From assembly GCA_023014365.1 (NCBI GenBank), contig JAEBUN010000003.1, positions 1,612,001 to 1,676,000 of the forward strand: a stretch of 64,000 nt of DNA, written 5' to 3'. The stretch is from Lepiota brunneoincarnata. Lineage: Eukaryota; Basidiomycota; Agaricomycetes; Agaricales; Agaricaceae. Both the position numbers and the translations under genes were made by a program. Positions 55,962 through 64,000 of the stretch are shown here, one piece after another. The notes below the pieces were generated by a model. The model worked only from the letters and a program-made list of their open reading frames with translations. It was not told the DNA's origin and ran no database searches. Position 1 is the stretch's first letter, and every line of letters begins with the position of its first letter.

Positions 55962-58719
55962 TTTTTTTTTTTTTTTTTTTTTTTTATATCTCCAATTTAT
56001 TACACGGGCCGCGTAGGGAGGCCGTGCGCAGCAACGTACTACAGTACAAACGACCGAGCCGTACACTATGGGGTATCTGTACATACAACGCGTGACCGCA
56101 TGGAAAGGCCACTTCGCACGCGAAGGGACCTCCCAGAAGTGGACTGAGCGGGCCGGGTCTCCAGCAAACCACTCGGCGAGAAGGCGGCAGACCGCCAAGG
56201 AATGACCCTGGGCGGAGTGCACCGACGGGTCCACCGCCCGCCTGGCCGAGGCCATCGAGTCGGTGAACAAGACGAACCGCATGAATGCAGTCCAACCCCC
56301 GGAAAACCTGGGCGGCCGAAACCGCCTGGTGGACCCGGCGGGGCGGCAGACTCGCGTCCGTCGCTGCCACCAGAACCCCCGGATCAGCCTGCGACCGGGC
56401 CAGAACCCGGTCGAGAGCCGCGACATGGGCCGCGAGGGCGTCCTCCGCCCCCCGGTCGTAAGAATGGAAGCGGACCCGCGCAGGGTACACATCCAAGAGG
56501 CGACGCCCCGGCCAGGCCTCCGGCGCCACCGCGTCGAAGGGCCCAACGAGGGCAGCAAGACGCTGGTTAGCGTCGACAACAGGCCCCTTCACCTTGATCA
56601 GCTCGCGGGGGGGGAGCCTGGCTATGGACCGGACATGGGACCGGAGATCACCGCTGTAGCCCCAGCCAAGGAGGGCACGAACGGGGTGGCCCGGAGCAAG
56701 CGTGGCGTACCGCAGCTCGGCGCGGTCACAAAGCTTCCGGAGATGAAGATGAATGGGGATCAGGCCCGCAATGGCCCCAACCCCCCCATCGGGCGACGTC
56801 TTGAAGGCGCCAGTGATCCAGAGTGCAGCCCGTCGCTGCATCCGGCAAAGGTGGTCCAACGCGCCCTTACACCTGGCGCCCCGGTAATACCACAAGCGAA
56901 AGCCGTACGTGGCTATGGGAACCACGCACGACCGATACAGGAGGCGCTTCTGGTCTGGCAGAAGCCCCCGGACGGAGTTATCAAGCATCCCCATGGCCCT
57001 GACCATGGAAATAGCCTTAGTAGAGTAGAAGCGAACATGCTCCTTAAACGTAAGGGCACGATCGAAATAGAAACCCAGATACCTCCAATAGGTCTTGGGC
57101 CGAAGAGGAGTAGCGCCGGTAAACGGGGGAAACCCCAAGTCCACCGGGGGATTCTCACCGGAACGATCCCGTGAGAAATGGAAAAGCTCGGACTTATCGT
57201 GCTCCACGACCAGCGCGAACCGAGTGAAGGTGTCATGGACGACCTTGTAAGATCTGCGGAGTAGGACGCAGTTAGTGTCCAAGTCCCAGGCCTGCGCTAC
57301 GATGGTGCCATCGTCGACGTAAGACAGGAGCGAAAGGCCCGGTTGAGGGAGCCGCCGCTCGATGATATACATGGCCGGGGCCAAGTAGAGGCCAGACAGG
57401 ACGGGTGAGAGGGCAGACCCCTGGCCCACCCCCACCTCCGCCCGGAACGGTTCAGACAGGAAGGAGTTCCAGGCGTAGCTGGTAAACCTCCCCGTGAGAT
57501 AAGAAGCGAAGAACCGGCCCACACAGGGGGAGAACCCCTGTCAAGCCAGAACCGCGAGGAGCATCCCATGGTTCAGGGACGGGAAGAACTGTGCGATGTC
57601 GAAGGCGAGAACACTCGTCTTCAACCCGCGGGCCCACCCAGCACGGACGAGGTGCACGAGATAGGCACCAGCATCTTCGGTGGACCGCTGGATCACACCG
57701 CCGAACTGGTTCGGATGGAACACGCCGAACTTGACAGCCTCAAACTGCAAGCGGCGCGAGATCATTTTCTCGATAAGCTTACCGAGAGTATTGAGAAGGA
57801 TGATCGGTCTGAACGCCTTCGGAGTGGCATAGGAGGGTTTGCCAGGCTTCGGTATGATAACCGACACGCTCTCCTTAAAGTGACAAGGCCAATGTCCGCA
57901 CTCCATGCAGGCATCGGCGATCCGACAGACCAAACAGGTAACCGTCGGGCCCGCCAGAACGGACTTGAGGTGCGTCCACGTGACGTGGTCCGGACCGGGC
58001 GATGACAAAGAGGAGCACGCGCGCAGAGCCTCGTGCAACTCCAAGTCGGAAAAGACCGGCCACTCCCGCGGCGGGAGCGGATCGATCTGATCAAGAACCC
58101 CGACATCGACCGGGCGGTCGTTGGCGGCGTTGTAAGAACCGTGGAGCCCTTCCCAGAGCTCCTCGAGGGTGTTGCAGGGGCGATCGCGATAGCGGATCGC
58201 CTCGCAGGGAGGCAACTTGCGCGCCCTGACCCAATCCATCAGGTCCCAGGGGCGCTTATTGGTAGAAGCAATCTCCTCGATGCGCTCATCGAAGAACCTG
58301 CGCTTGGCGGCCTTCCAGGTCCGCTTAAATGCGCGAGCGTCCTCCCGGTCCCGAGACCGAGAATACACCACGTAAGTGCGCGAGCACTCGTCGTCCCACC
58401 ATGGCCTAGACCGTGAGACGACGCAGATCTCCTTGGAGTGGGCAAGCCATGCCCCGGAGAAGACCGCAGAGATAGCCAGGGCCACCTCGTCGATCCTGTC
58501 AGATGAGCCTAGGTCTGGAAAGTCCAGGCCCACAAGCCCCGTCGAAACCTCAGCTAGGAACTCGGCCTCCTCATCCGAGCCCCGCTTCAGCGAACGCCTG
58601 GGCACAGCCTCCTCGAAGGCCTCCAGAGGGACAGTGATCCGAAGGGGGCAGTGGTCAGATTGACCCCGCAGATCGGGACACCGCGTGGGAAGCGGTAGAT
58701 GGCCCGCAGTCGCCCTCGT
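55962..58719 (-). mobile_element. LINE-A nested in LINE-A ORF1, internally deleted
   Basis: TSD TTGAGATAGCTCTTC (55947-55961 and 58720-58734). It is 5'-truncated in the endonuclease (VIDLMFARA region). ORF2 is broken by a stop at 57541 (CGA to TGA), and by deletions at ~56275 (inside RNase H) and ~56099 (RNase H end to 3' UTR). The tail reads AAATTGGAGATATA, slightly changed. Otherwise it is close in sequence to its host. Confidence 0.93.
56100..58605 (-). pseudogene. LINE-A ORF2 of the nested copy
   Basis: 58605-57541 (354 codons) and 57522-55984 (512 codons) cover the end of the endonuclease, the linker, RT (AFDIAQFFPSLNH, GVGQGSALSPVLSG, YVDDGTIVAQ) and part of RNase H (AATDASLPP). The E and part of the third motif (LFTDSMAS retained) flank the deletion at 56275. 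The long frame runs on into 3' UTR because of the second deletion. Confidence 0.88.
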
Positions 58720-60540
58720 TTGAGATAGCTCTTCGAGCGGGGGAGGTTCGCGTCGACGACGGCGTTAGGCCAGTTGCCGCGGACCGCGTTCCTAATAGTG
58801 CCAATGTCCAGTTCGCTGGGCACGGCAGTGGTGTAGCAAGCTACATGTGAATCCATCTGCTGGACCTGTTCGATACGAACGAGCGAGCCCGCAGATGCCA
58901 GAGCGGCTGCCGCCACCCGATGAATCTCCGCGCAGACGACGGGGCCCAGATTGACCGGGAGACCGCCCCCCGCGAGGGTGAGCATGACCTGCTTGCGCGA
59001 AGGTCCGGACGTAGTCATCCTAGGCTTGGGGGCCTTGGGTGGCTGCTGGGCGGCTGCCGCCTGCCGATGAAACGAGACCACCTTGTGAGAAGGCAGCCCC
59101 GGGAGAGCGCGCGCCAGGTCGACGAGACCCGACGGAGAAGAGACGGCCGCGGCCGCATAAGAGCGGGGCGGGGAACGAGGCTTGGTAGCCAAGTTGACGC
59201 GCGGAGGGGGGGGACCGGGAGGCGGCCTCGCAGCCAACTGAGCCCTGTCCGCCGCCGACAGCGGAGGAACATTGGCGGCTCGCGCCGCCCTGATGCGAGA
59301 TGGCCGCTGCCCCGCGCCGGGGTTGCGGGCCACTGGGACAGGATTGCCCAACCCTGTGCGGGCCAGGTTCCTGAAGAATTGCTGAGTGGGCGCAGGACGC
59401 GCGTACCCAGCAGGAAAGCGCCCCAAATCCTCCGCCGGAGCGGGAGGCAGGGGGAGGTTACCCTCCCAAGGGGTGCGGCGTGAGCCACCCGCCAGGGGAG
59501 CGCCATCCACCTCCATAGGAGCCACAGAGGCCCTAGGAGAGGGGGCGTGCATACTGCCCGCCACCCCAACAGGAGCGGGGGGTGCAGCAGAGTCCGGCCG
59601 TTTGCCCTTCCCTTGTGCAGGGGTGGGGGTGCCCGGCCTGGACGGACCATACACCTCAGAGGCCCACTCATGGAGCCTCATGGTGTGCTTGCCCTCCTCG
59701 AAGGGAATATCATCCCAGTCCTGCTCTTCCACCTCGCGAAAGAGCCTGGCCAGGGAGCGGGCGACCTCCGCGCTGCCGCCTGCAGAAAGGTTGCCGCGCT
59801 TGGCCCTCTCCAGCCACAGCGCGACGACGTCGAGAGCGTCCGCCACGATCCCAGCCTCACCCTCTGCATCCGCAGGCCTGCGGGAAAGGGCGAGGAAGGT
59901 GGGGACGAACTCGGGATCCTCCTCCTCCTCCACAAAAGCGGGGCCGGGGGATGGCTCGGCTCCAGGATCAATAGCCATCCTGGAGGAACCGGAGACCGAT
60001 TCGAGGTCGAGCTCCTGCCTCAGAGGGGCGGAGGGCTCGGGCGTGCGGGTGCGCTTGGGACGGGGGGTCACCGGGGCGTCATCCGGGTAGACGGCGGACT
60101 CGCGAGGCCTCTTGGGGGCCTCGGCAGCCGGGGTAGGGGCAGCAGCCTGCGACGCAGAGCTGTAGCCGGGTCGAGAGGAGCCGGGGGGGGCATCCTGAGT
60201 GCGGACGATAGCCATGGCGAGAGGGTCCGGCGACGAAGGATCCGCCGGCGGAGGAGCTCCCGCCCCCTGAGAGGAGCGTGTGGACCTTGGAGGCATGCGC
60301 GTAGGACTATAAGATCGTAGATCAGGCTAGTAGAGCTCGCTGTGCAGAGAGTTGAGGGGAAAGGCTGTGGCTGTGCACGAGAGATGGTAGCGGTTGTAGT
60401 CCAAGAAGGGATGGACACTTTGAGCATGCCCAGGCATGTCTCACCTCCTCCAGCCTCCCCCATCACTCCAGGGGGGCTACATCTTGTCCCACAGCGCTGG
60501 ACTGGGTAACAAAGCGTGCACAGGAGCTCCGGGCACACCC

Positions 60541-61200
60541 CCAGCAAGTTTCAGCTTGTTCCGAGCTGATCTCGCTGAGTTATCACACTTTTCATGTGTT
60601 TCTCCTCTGACCTCTCTGTGATCCTCAGATTGCGGAGCTCGTTCAGAGCTCGTTCCTCGGCCGTTCTGGCCGAAACCTCACAGGACTGTAGGGGCCCCTA
60701 GGCCCCTTCAGATCCCTCGTTTATACGTGGCTGCGCCCTCGGGGGCAGCCTCGACGTTCACTTCTTTGGGGGCATCCCCCCCAAGAAGCCTGTCTTCTGT
60801 GCATCTGCAGTCGTTCTGCCAGCCCCCTGGCTCGGCTGCTTCTCCCTTGCTCAGCGAAGGCTCGGGAGCATGCTCAGACCATTCTCAGCGAGTTTCAGCC
60901 CGTTCTGGGCTGATCTCGTTGATCTATCACACCTTTTATGGGGTGTTCCCTCTCTGACAGCCCTGCTTCTCCGGATTGCAGGGCTCGTTTAGAACTCGTT
61001 TGGCGGGCGCTTAGCCCCATATTTTACAGGACGGTAGGGGTCCTAGTACCCCTCCTATCCCCTTAATCACACACAGCTGCGCCCACTCGTTTGGCTGCAA
61101 CACCGCTTTTTCGGGCATGGCCCTAATTGCTCTCCGGAGTAATTGGGCTGTGTACCACATATTTCTTGGGCGCCTAGCACCTAATTTTACGGGTGTGTAG
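60541..61200 (+). repeat. Two diverged tandem ~345-bp units in the LINE-C 5' region
   Basis: Unit 1 from ~60541 (AAGTTTCAGCTTGTTCCGAGCTGATCTCG) and unit 2 from ~60886 (AGTTTCAGCCCGTTCTGGGCTGATCTCG) run in parallel: TATCACAC, a polypyrimidine stretch, GGATTGCAGGGCTCGTT-like, ACAGGACKGTAGGGG followed by a palindrome (GGGGCCCCTAGGCCCC / GGGGTCCTAGTACCCC), and GGCTGCGCCC. A partial third unit lies at 61150-61200. Arrays of 5' monomers act as promoters in some LINEs; a promoter role here is inferred. Confidence 0.7.
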
Positions 61201-61307
61201 TGCACATTGGTGTGCTTCCGTCCTATTATTTGCATGGGAACGCGACCAGCAGTTCCCTTGCAATTTGCCGAGAGGTTGTTCCCTCTTGATTATCAACTTC
61301 CACTACC

Positions 61308-61913
61308 ATGGAGTTCTCTCTCAACGATGACTATGATCCATTTTTGGATGATGCTGTCGCTGATTCTATCCTGTCTGAGGCATCAGAGTGCTTTCTAGAT
61401 CCCTCAGTTACACACTCTATCCAGTTGCTGGACTTCAGTGACCGCGATACTGTCTCTCTTAGACGGGCATCGCTGCAGGCAAATATGCAACATTTTGCAT
61501 ATTTGCTCTGTGATACTTTCATCAGCAACAGCTACTCAGTTGCAGCTGCTGAACCATCTACACTGCACTCCCAGGGTGTTGTACCCCCTGAGCAGGTGCA
61601 CGCCGCTATTTCTCTCGTTGACCGAGTTACCCACTGGGTCCAACGCACTGCACTTGCAAGGCCCCTCCCACCAGGAGGTGCTGAGCAACTTATGCTGGCA
61701 GCTATGGAACTTCTCCAGGCTGTCACGCACTTCCCTCAGGCTCTGCCACTAGTTGAGCAGATAGAGGCTTATGTGGCACAGCAGAGTTCTCCTCCGGTGG
61801 GGGACTCTGGCTATGCCTCACTTTCACCAACGCATGCATCAGAGATATGCCCCAGCAAGGGGACATCTCACTCTCAAACAGGACGCCGGAGATCCCGGCG
61901 TCACCGTCTCTGA
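61308..61913 (+). CDS. LINE-C ORF, 201 aa, possibly ORF1-related
   Basis: I do not recognise a known family. The N-terminus is acidic (MEFSLNDDYDPFLDDAV) and the C-terminus very basic (GRRRSRRHRL). A central stretch (SLVDRVTHWVQR...GGAEQLMLAAMELL) is weakly like the DALDVVALWLERA...GGSAEVARSL stretch of LINE-A ORF1. It may be a shortened ORF1 whose zinc-knuckle part was lost. The ATG follows TTCCACTACC directly downstream of the repeat region. Confidence 0.6.
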   Translation: MEFSLNDDYDPFLDDAVADSILSEASECFLDPSVTHSIQLLDFSDRDTVSLRRASLQANMQHFAYLLCDTFISNSYSVAAAEPSTLHSQGVVPPEQVHAAISLVDRVTHWVQRTALARPLPPGGAEQLMLAAMELLQAVTHFPQALPLVEQIEAYVAQQSSPPVGDSGYASLSPTHASEICPSKGTSHSQTGRRRSRRHRL

Positions 61914-62581
61914 CCTATGTTAGAGGGGGTGTGTATTCCTGTATCAACCACTGATAAAGTGGATGGGCTTCCACTACGCCCAGGTTGCCCTTCGTCGCCG
62001 ACATTGCGGTTGACCCTTTTCCCTTCCCTTTGGGAAGTTTACCTTGCTTCCATGGTTATTGTCCACCTACATGGGCATTTGCGGTGAATTAACATCGTCG
62101 TGCTACGCGCATGGGGACCATGGACCCTTGTTTATTTAGTAGGTCTTCAGACCTGCCCTTCTGCATTGGGCTCCCAGGGCCTGCAGATTTTATTCCCACA
62201 GGAATTTCCTGTGGTCTGCGCTGGGCCCTTTTTAGGTTCCAGTATTTGTCCGGAGGGGAGTATGTAGTACATACTCCCTGCTCCAGCCACTGTCCTCTGG
62301 GAAGGTGTGGTATCAGAGTGGGCTACTGGGTGGGACCCCATGCGTCTGGTGCCCTTCGGGTGCAGGCATGTGCTAACCACTGGGTAGTCTCCTACTTGTT
62401 TCTCCGCTTCTTACGGGCAGTTTCCTCCTGAGCTTGGGGTGACACAAGCTCGCGTTGGCAGGCATGCCAGTATGTAGGATGGACTTTGTAGCTACTTGCC
62501 CCCTGTAGTAGGTAGTTGCATGCGGCCTCCCATCGCGGCCTGCGTTATAAATTGCAGATTTAAAAAAAAAAAAAAAAAAAA

Positions 62582-62830
62582 GAGCAGGGAGTGGTACATC
62601 TTGAGGAGGATGAATAGGAATGGATGGAATGACTGGAGACACCCCCTCATTGTCAAGAGGTGGTACTCCCTTAGAATGTGGAGAGGAGGGTGGTAATGGA
62701 GTTGGTGCAGTGGGTGGAGGAGTAAATCCTGGATTGGAGTTGGAATGTGAGGGAAAGTTAGATGGAGCAGATGGGACAGCCAGTGGATGTGGTGCAGTCA
62801 TCTGCACACTAGACAGTCCAGGGAAGTGCC

Positions 62831-62831
<1 letters not shown>
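62582..62831 (-). pseudogene. Pro/Ser-rich coding scrap, probably copia pol linker
   Basis: On the minus strand it reads RHFPGLSSVQ followed by a Pro/Ser/Thr-rich stretch and PIPIHPPQDVPLP. The FPGL start and the composition resemble the linker between integrase and RT in Ty1/copia pol. It could also be part of a pogo-type transposase tail. It is squeezed between the LINE-C poly(A) and a LINE-A poly(T). Confidence 0.45.
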
Positions 62832-62867
<36 letters not shown>

Positions 62868-64000
62868 TCCAATTTATAACGCGGGCCGTGTAGGGAGGCC
62901 GCGTGCAGCTACTAACTACGGTACACGACCGAGCCGTACACTACAGGGTATCTGTACATACAACGCGTGACCGCGGATGCAGGCATGCGTTTCCCCATGC
63001 CCAGGACAAAGCCACCCCGAACGAACGGAGGCGGGAAGGCGGCTGCCGCCCAGCGCTCGGCGCGGGAGCGAAGCCAAGACGAGGTCCCCCCCCTTATTGG
63101 GGGCTAGGGGTCAATTCCCGCGTAAATCCCTACACGCCGCCCGAAGACAGCGGGGGAATAACCACCGCCCCGGCCTGGACCCAACCGGACGCCAGGCAGA
63201 GCTACTAGCTGATACCCCCCCGGGGGGGGCCCGGCCCTCCCGGCGAACGCGAACGCGGTCGGGGACGCCTCGAGGAAAGCAATGAGAGCCTCGACCGTAG
63301 CCGGGACCCCCGCCATGGAGTGCCTAGGGCAACTCCGGAACACGTGCTCACGAGTTTCCTCCCGAAACCCGCAGCGACAGGAATAGTCTTCCTGTGGGAA
63401 GAAGCGCCTCCGATAGCCCCCTATCGGCGCGTGATTAAGAATAGCGCGCGTCATCCGGGCCATCACTGACACCGAGTGAGCGTGCGGGATCCAGGCACCA
63501 CCGTGGAGATACGTGGGCCGTAGGGGACGGTCGTCGTCCCTGGCGAGCTGGAGGAAACCATGCCCGCGATGGTCAGGATCCTGGAACAGGTCGATCCAGC
63601 GGTCCTGACACGACCGTACTTCCTCCTTGCGGAGGTAGTCAAGTGAGGCCCGGGGACGAGCCCCTACCCCAATGGGAGGCAACGACTTCGCGAAGTCATG
63701 CACCTGAGTGTGGAAAGGCCACTTCGCACGCGAAGGGACCTCCCAGAACTGGACCGAGCGGGCTGGACCCCCGGCGAACCACTCGGCGAGAAGGCGGCAG
63801 ACCGCCAGGGAGTGACCCTGGGCGGAATGCACCGACGGGTCCACCGCCCGTCTGGCCGAAGCCATCGAGTCGGTGAACAGGACAAGGCTAGCGGCGCCCT
63901 CGACAGAAACTGCCTTGGACACCACCAGCCGGATGGCGAAAAGCTCGGCCTCGGGAGCCGTGACCTTCCCCCCCGGGAGCCGGACCGCATGGATGCAGTC
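62832..64000 (-). mobile_element. LINE-A 3' end, continues past the window
   Basis: Poly(T) 62832-62862, then the 3' UTR and the ORF2 end. The frame is open from the window edge to about 63216 (RNase H E and D motifs, DRWIDLFQDPDH, CRCGFREETREHVFRSC). The PPPGG codons run on past the usual stop because of a small G-run difference near 63220. CpG-rich, so young. Confidence 0.9.
63104..63999 (-). pseudogene. LINE-A ORF2 C-terminus with changed end
   Basis: Encodes the RNase H E position (EAELFAIRLVV), LFTDSMASARRAVD and the C-terminal zinc motif. After PPPGG the frame reads YQLVALPGV and on to 63104 instead of stopping at GIG. An extra base in the run of C/G at about 63218-63229 explains this. 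Partial on the left end of the protein because the window ends. Confidence 0.85.

Larger units (their letters stand above)
55328..60296 (-). pseudogene. LINE-A ORF1 (gag-like), interrupted by nested LINE-A
   Basis: Starts MPPRSTRSSQGAG at 60296. 60296-58735 and 55946-55328 would read as about 725 codons without the insertion. The N-terminal half is Pro/Ala/Ser-rich and acidic (EEEEDPEFVPTF), followed by ALWLERAKRGNL, a basic P-rich stretch, PGLPSHKVVSFHRQAA and, before the stop, three Cys/His clusters (CQRCWKWGHPSLAC, CSHCGGPHSPTNH, CVNCGGAHAASASAC). Such proteins bind element RNA in a ribonucleoprotein particle. The nested LINE-A sits just after KSYLK. Confidence 0.9.
51077..60408 (-). mobile_element. 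Full-length LINE-A with intact ORF2, ORF1 split by a nested LINE-A
   Basis: From the 5' end at ~60408 (CTTCTTGGACTACAACC, similar to the LINE-B 5' end) to poly(A) 51102-51077: 5' UTR ~110 bp, ORF1 from 60296, ORF2 55331-51447, and a 3' UTR of ~345 bp with AATAAATTGGAGATTT. Removing the nested copy (55962-58719) leaves about 6.57 kb. The sequence is CpG-rich and ORF2 has no stop, so this is the youngest near-complete LINE-A here. No TSD was recognised. Confidence 0.9.
60409..62581 (+). mobile_element. LINE-C, 2.2-kb retroposon with one ORF
   Basis: Begins beside the LINE-A 5' end (exact base unknown, 60409-60427) and ends TTATAAATTGCAGATTT-poly(A) at 62562-62581. Its last 160 bp match the LINE-C 3' end at 47893-48093. 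It has a repeat-containing 5' region (60470-61300), a 201-codon ORF (61308-61913) and a 0.65-kb 3' region that includes an unassigned 106-codon frame at 62111-62431. No endonuclease or RT is present, so it is non-autonomous or an internally deleted LINE. Confidence 0.72.

Noticed and set aside
1..64000. A CRISPR array, bacterial operon, rRNA operon or host gene cluster
   Set aside because: No regularly spaced direct repeats, no ribosomal or housekeeping sequence seen. All long frames belong to transposable elements.

Overview
The window is a 64-kb island of nested transposable elements, and I find no host gene in it. The organism is most likely a filamentous fungus, probably a basidiomycete. 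This is inferred from Tad1/I-group-like LINEs, a Ty1/copia element, a pogo/Fot1-type transposon with 49- and 58-nt introns, high GC, and tRNA-derived SINEs. No taxonomic marker gene is present, so the assignment is tentative. Names used here: LINE-A (3' end AAATTGGAGATTT-polyA), LINE-B (AAATTGTTGATTTC-polyA), LINE-C (AAATTGYAGATTT-polyA), X (a non-LINE head sequence), SINE (tRNA-headed, 1.08 kb).

Layout. 1-14 kb: a LINE-A copy (1274-12450, + strand) carries three nested insertions: a 3.8-kb pogo/Fot1 transposon at a TA, a 2.0-kb X/LINE-B chimera with a 14-bp target site duplication (TSD), and a 372-bp solo-LTR-like element. 14.5-18.9 kb: a decayed copia element is split by two SINEs, each with its own TSD. 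18.9-24.8 kb: a nearly full-length but decayed LINE-B. 24.8-29.4 kb: a LINE-A on the minus strand hit by two nearly identical solo copia LTRs in opposite orientations and by a short LINE-B. 30-38.7 kb: LINE-B pieces, a second X/LINE-B chimera, a LINE-A derivative that keeps only about 16 nt of its 3' end, and a split 661-bp-type LTR. 39-48 kb: LINE-A/LINE-B mosaics with a solo 661-bp LTR and a third full-length SINE. 48-60.4 kb: young, CpG-rich LINE-A copies, including one with an open 1294-codon ORF2 whose ORF1 is split by another LINE-A. 60.4-62.6 kb: a 2.2-kb LINE-C retroposon with two diverged tandem 5' repeats and a 201-aa ORF. 62.6-64 kb: a small copia-like scrap and another LINE-A 3' end.

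How the parts fit. LINE-A and LINE-B encode ORF1 (CCHC zinc knuckles) and ORF2 (APE endonuclease, reverse transcriptase, RNase H-like domain, C-terminal zinc motif). ORF2 starts inside the ORF1 stop region (ATGA in LINE-A, ATGCCTAG in LINE-B), which suggests coupled re-initiation. The SINEs carry Pol III A and B boxes and end in either the LINE-A or the LINE-B terminal motif, so each subfamily probably borrows a different LINE machinery. X is fused to LINE-B 3' ends at two different LINE-B positions but at one X position, as expected from template switching during target-primed reverse transcription.

Coordinates of nested junctions come from poly(A)/poly(T) tracts and from TSDs read by eye. 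Boundaries without a TSD are approximate.
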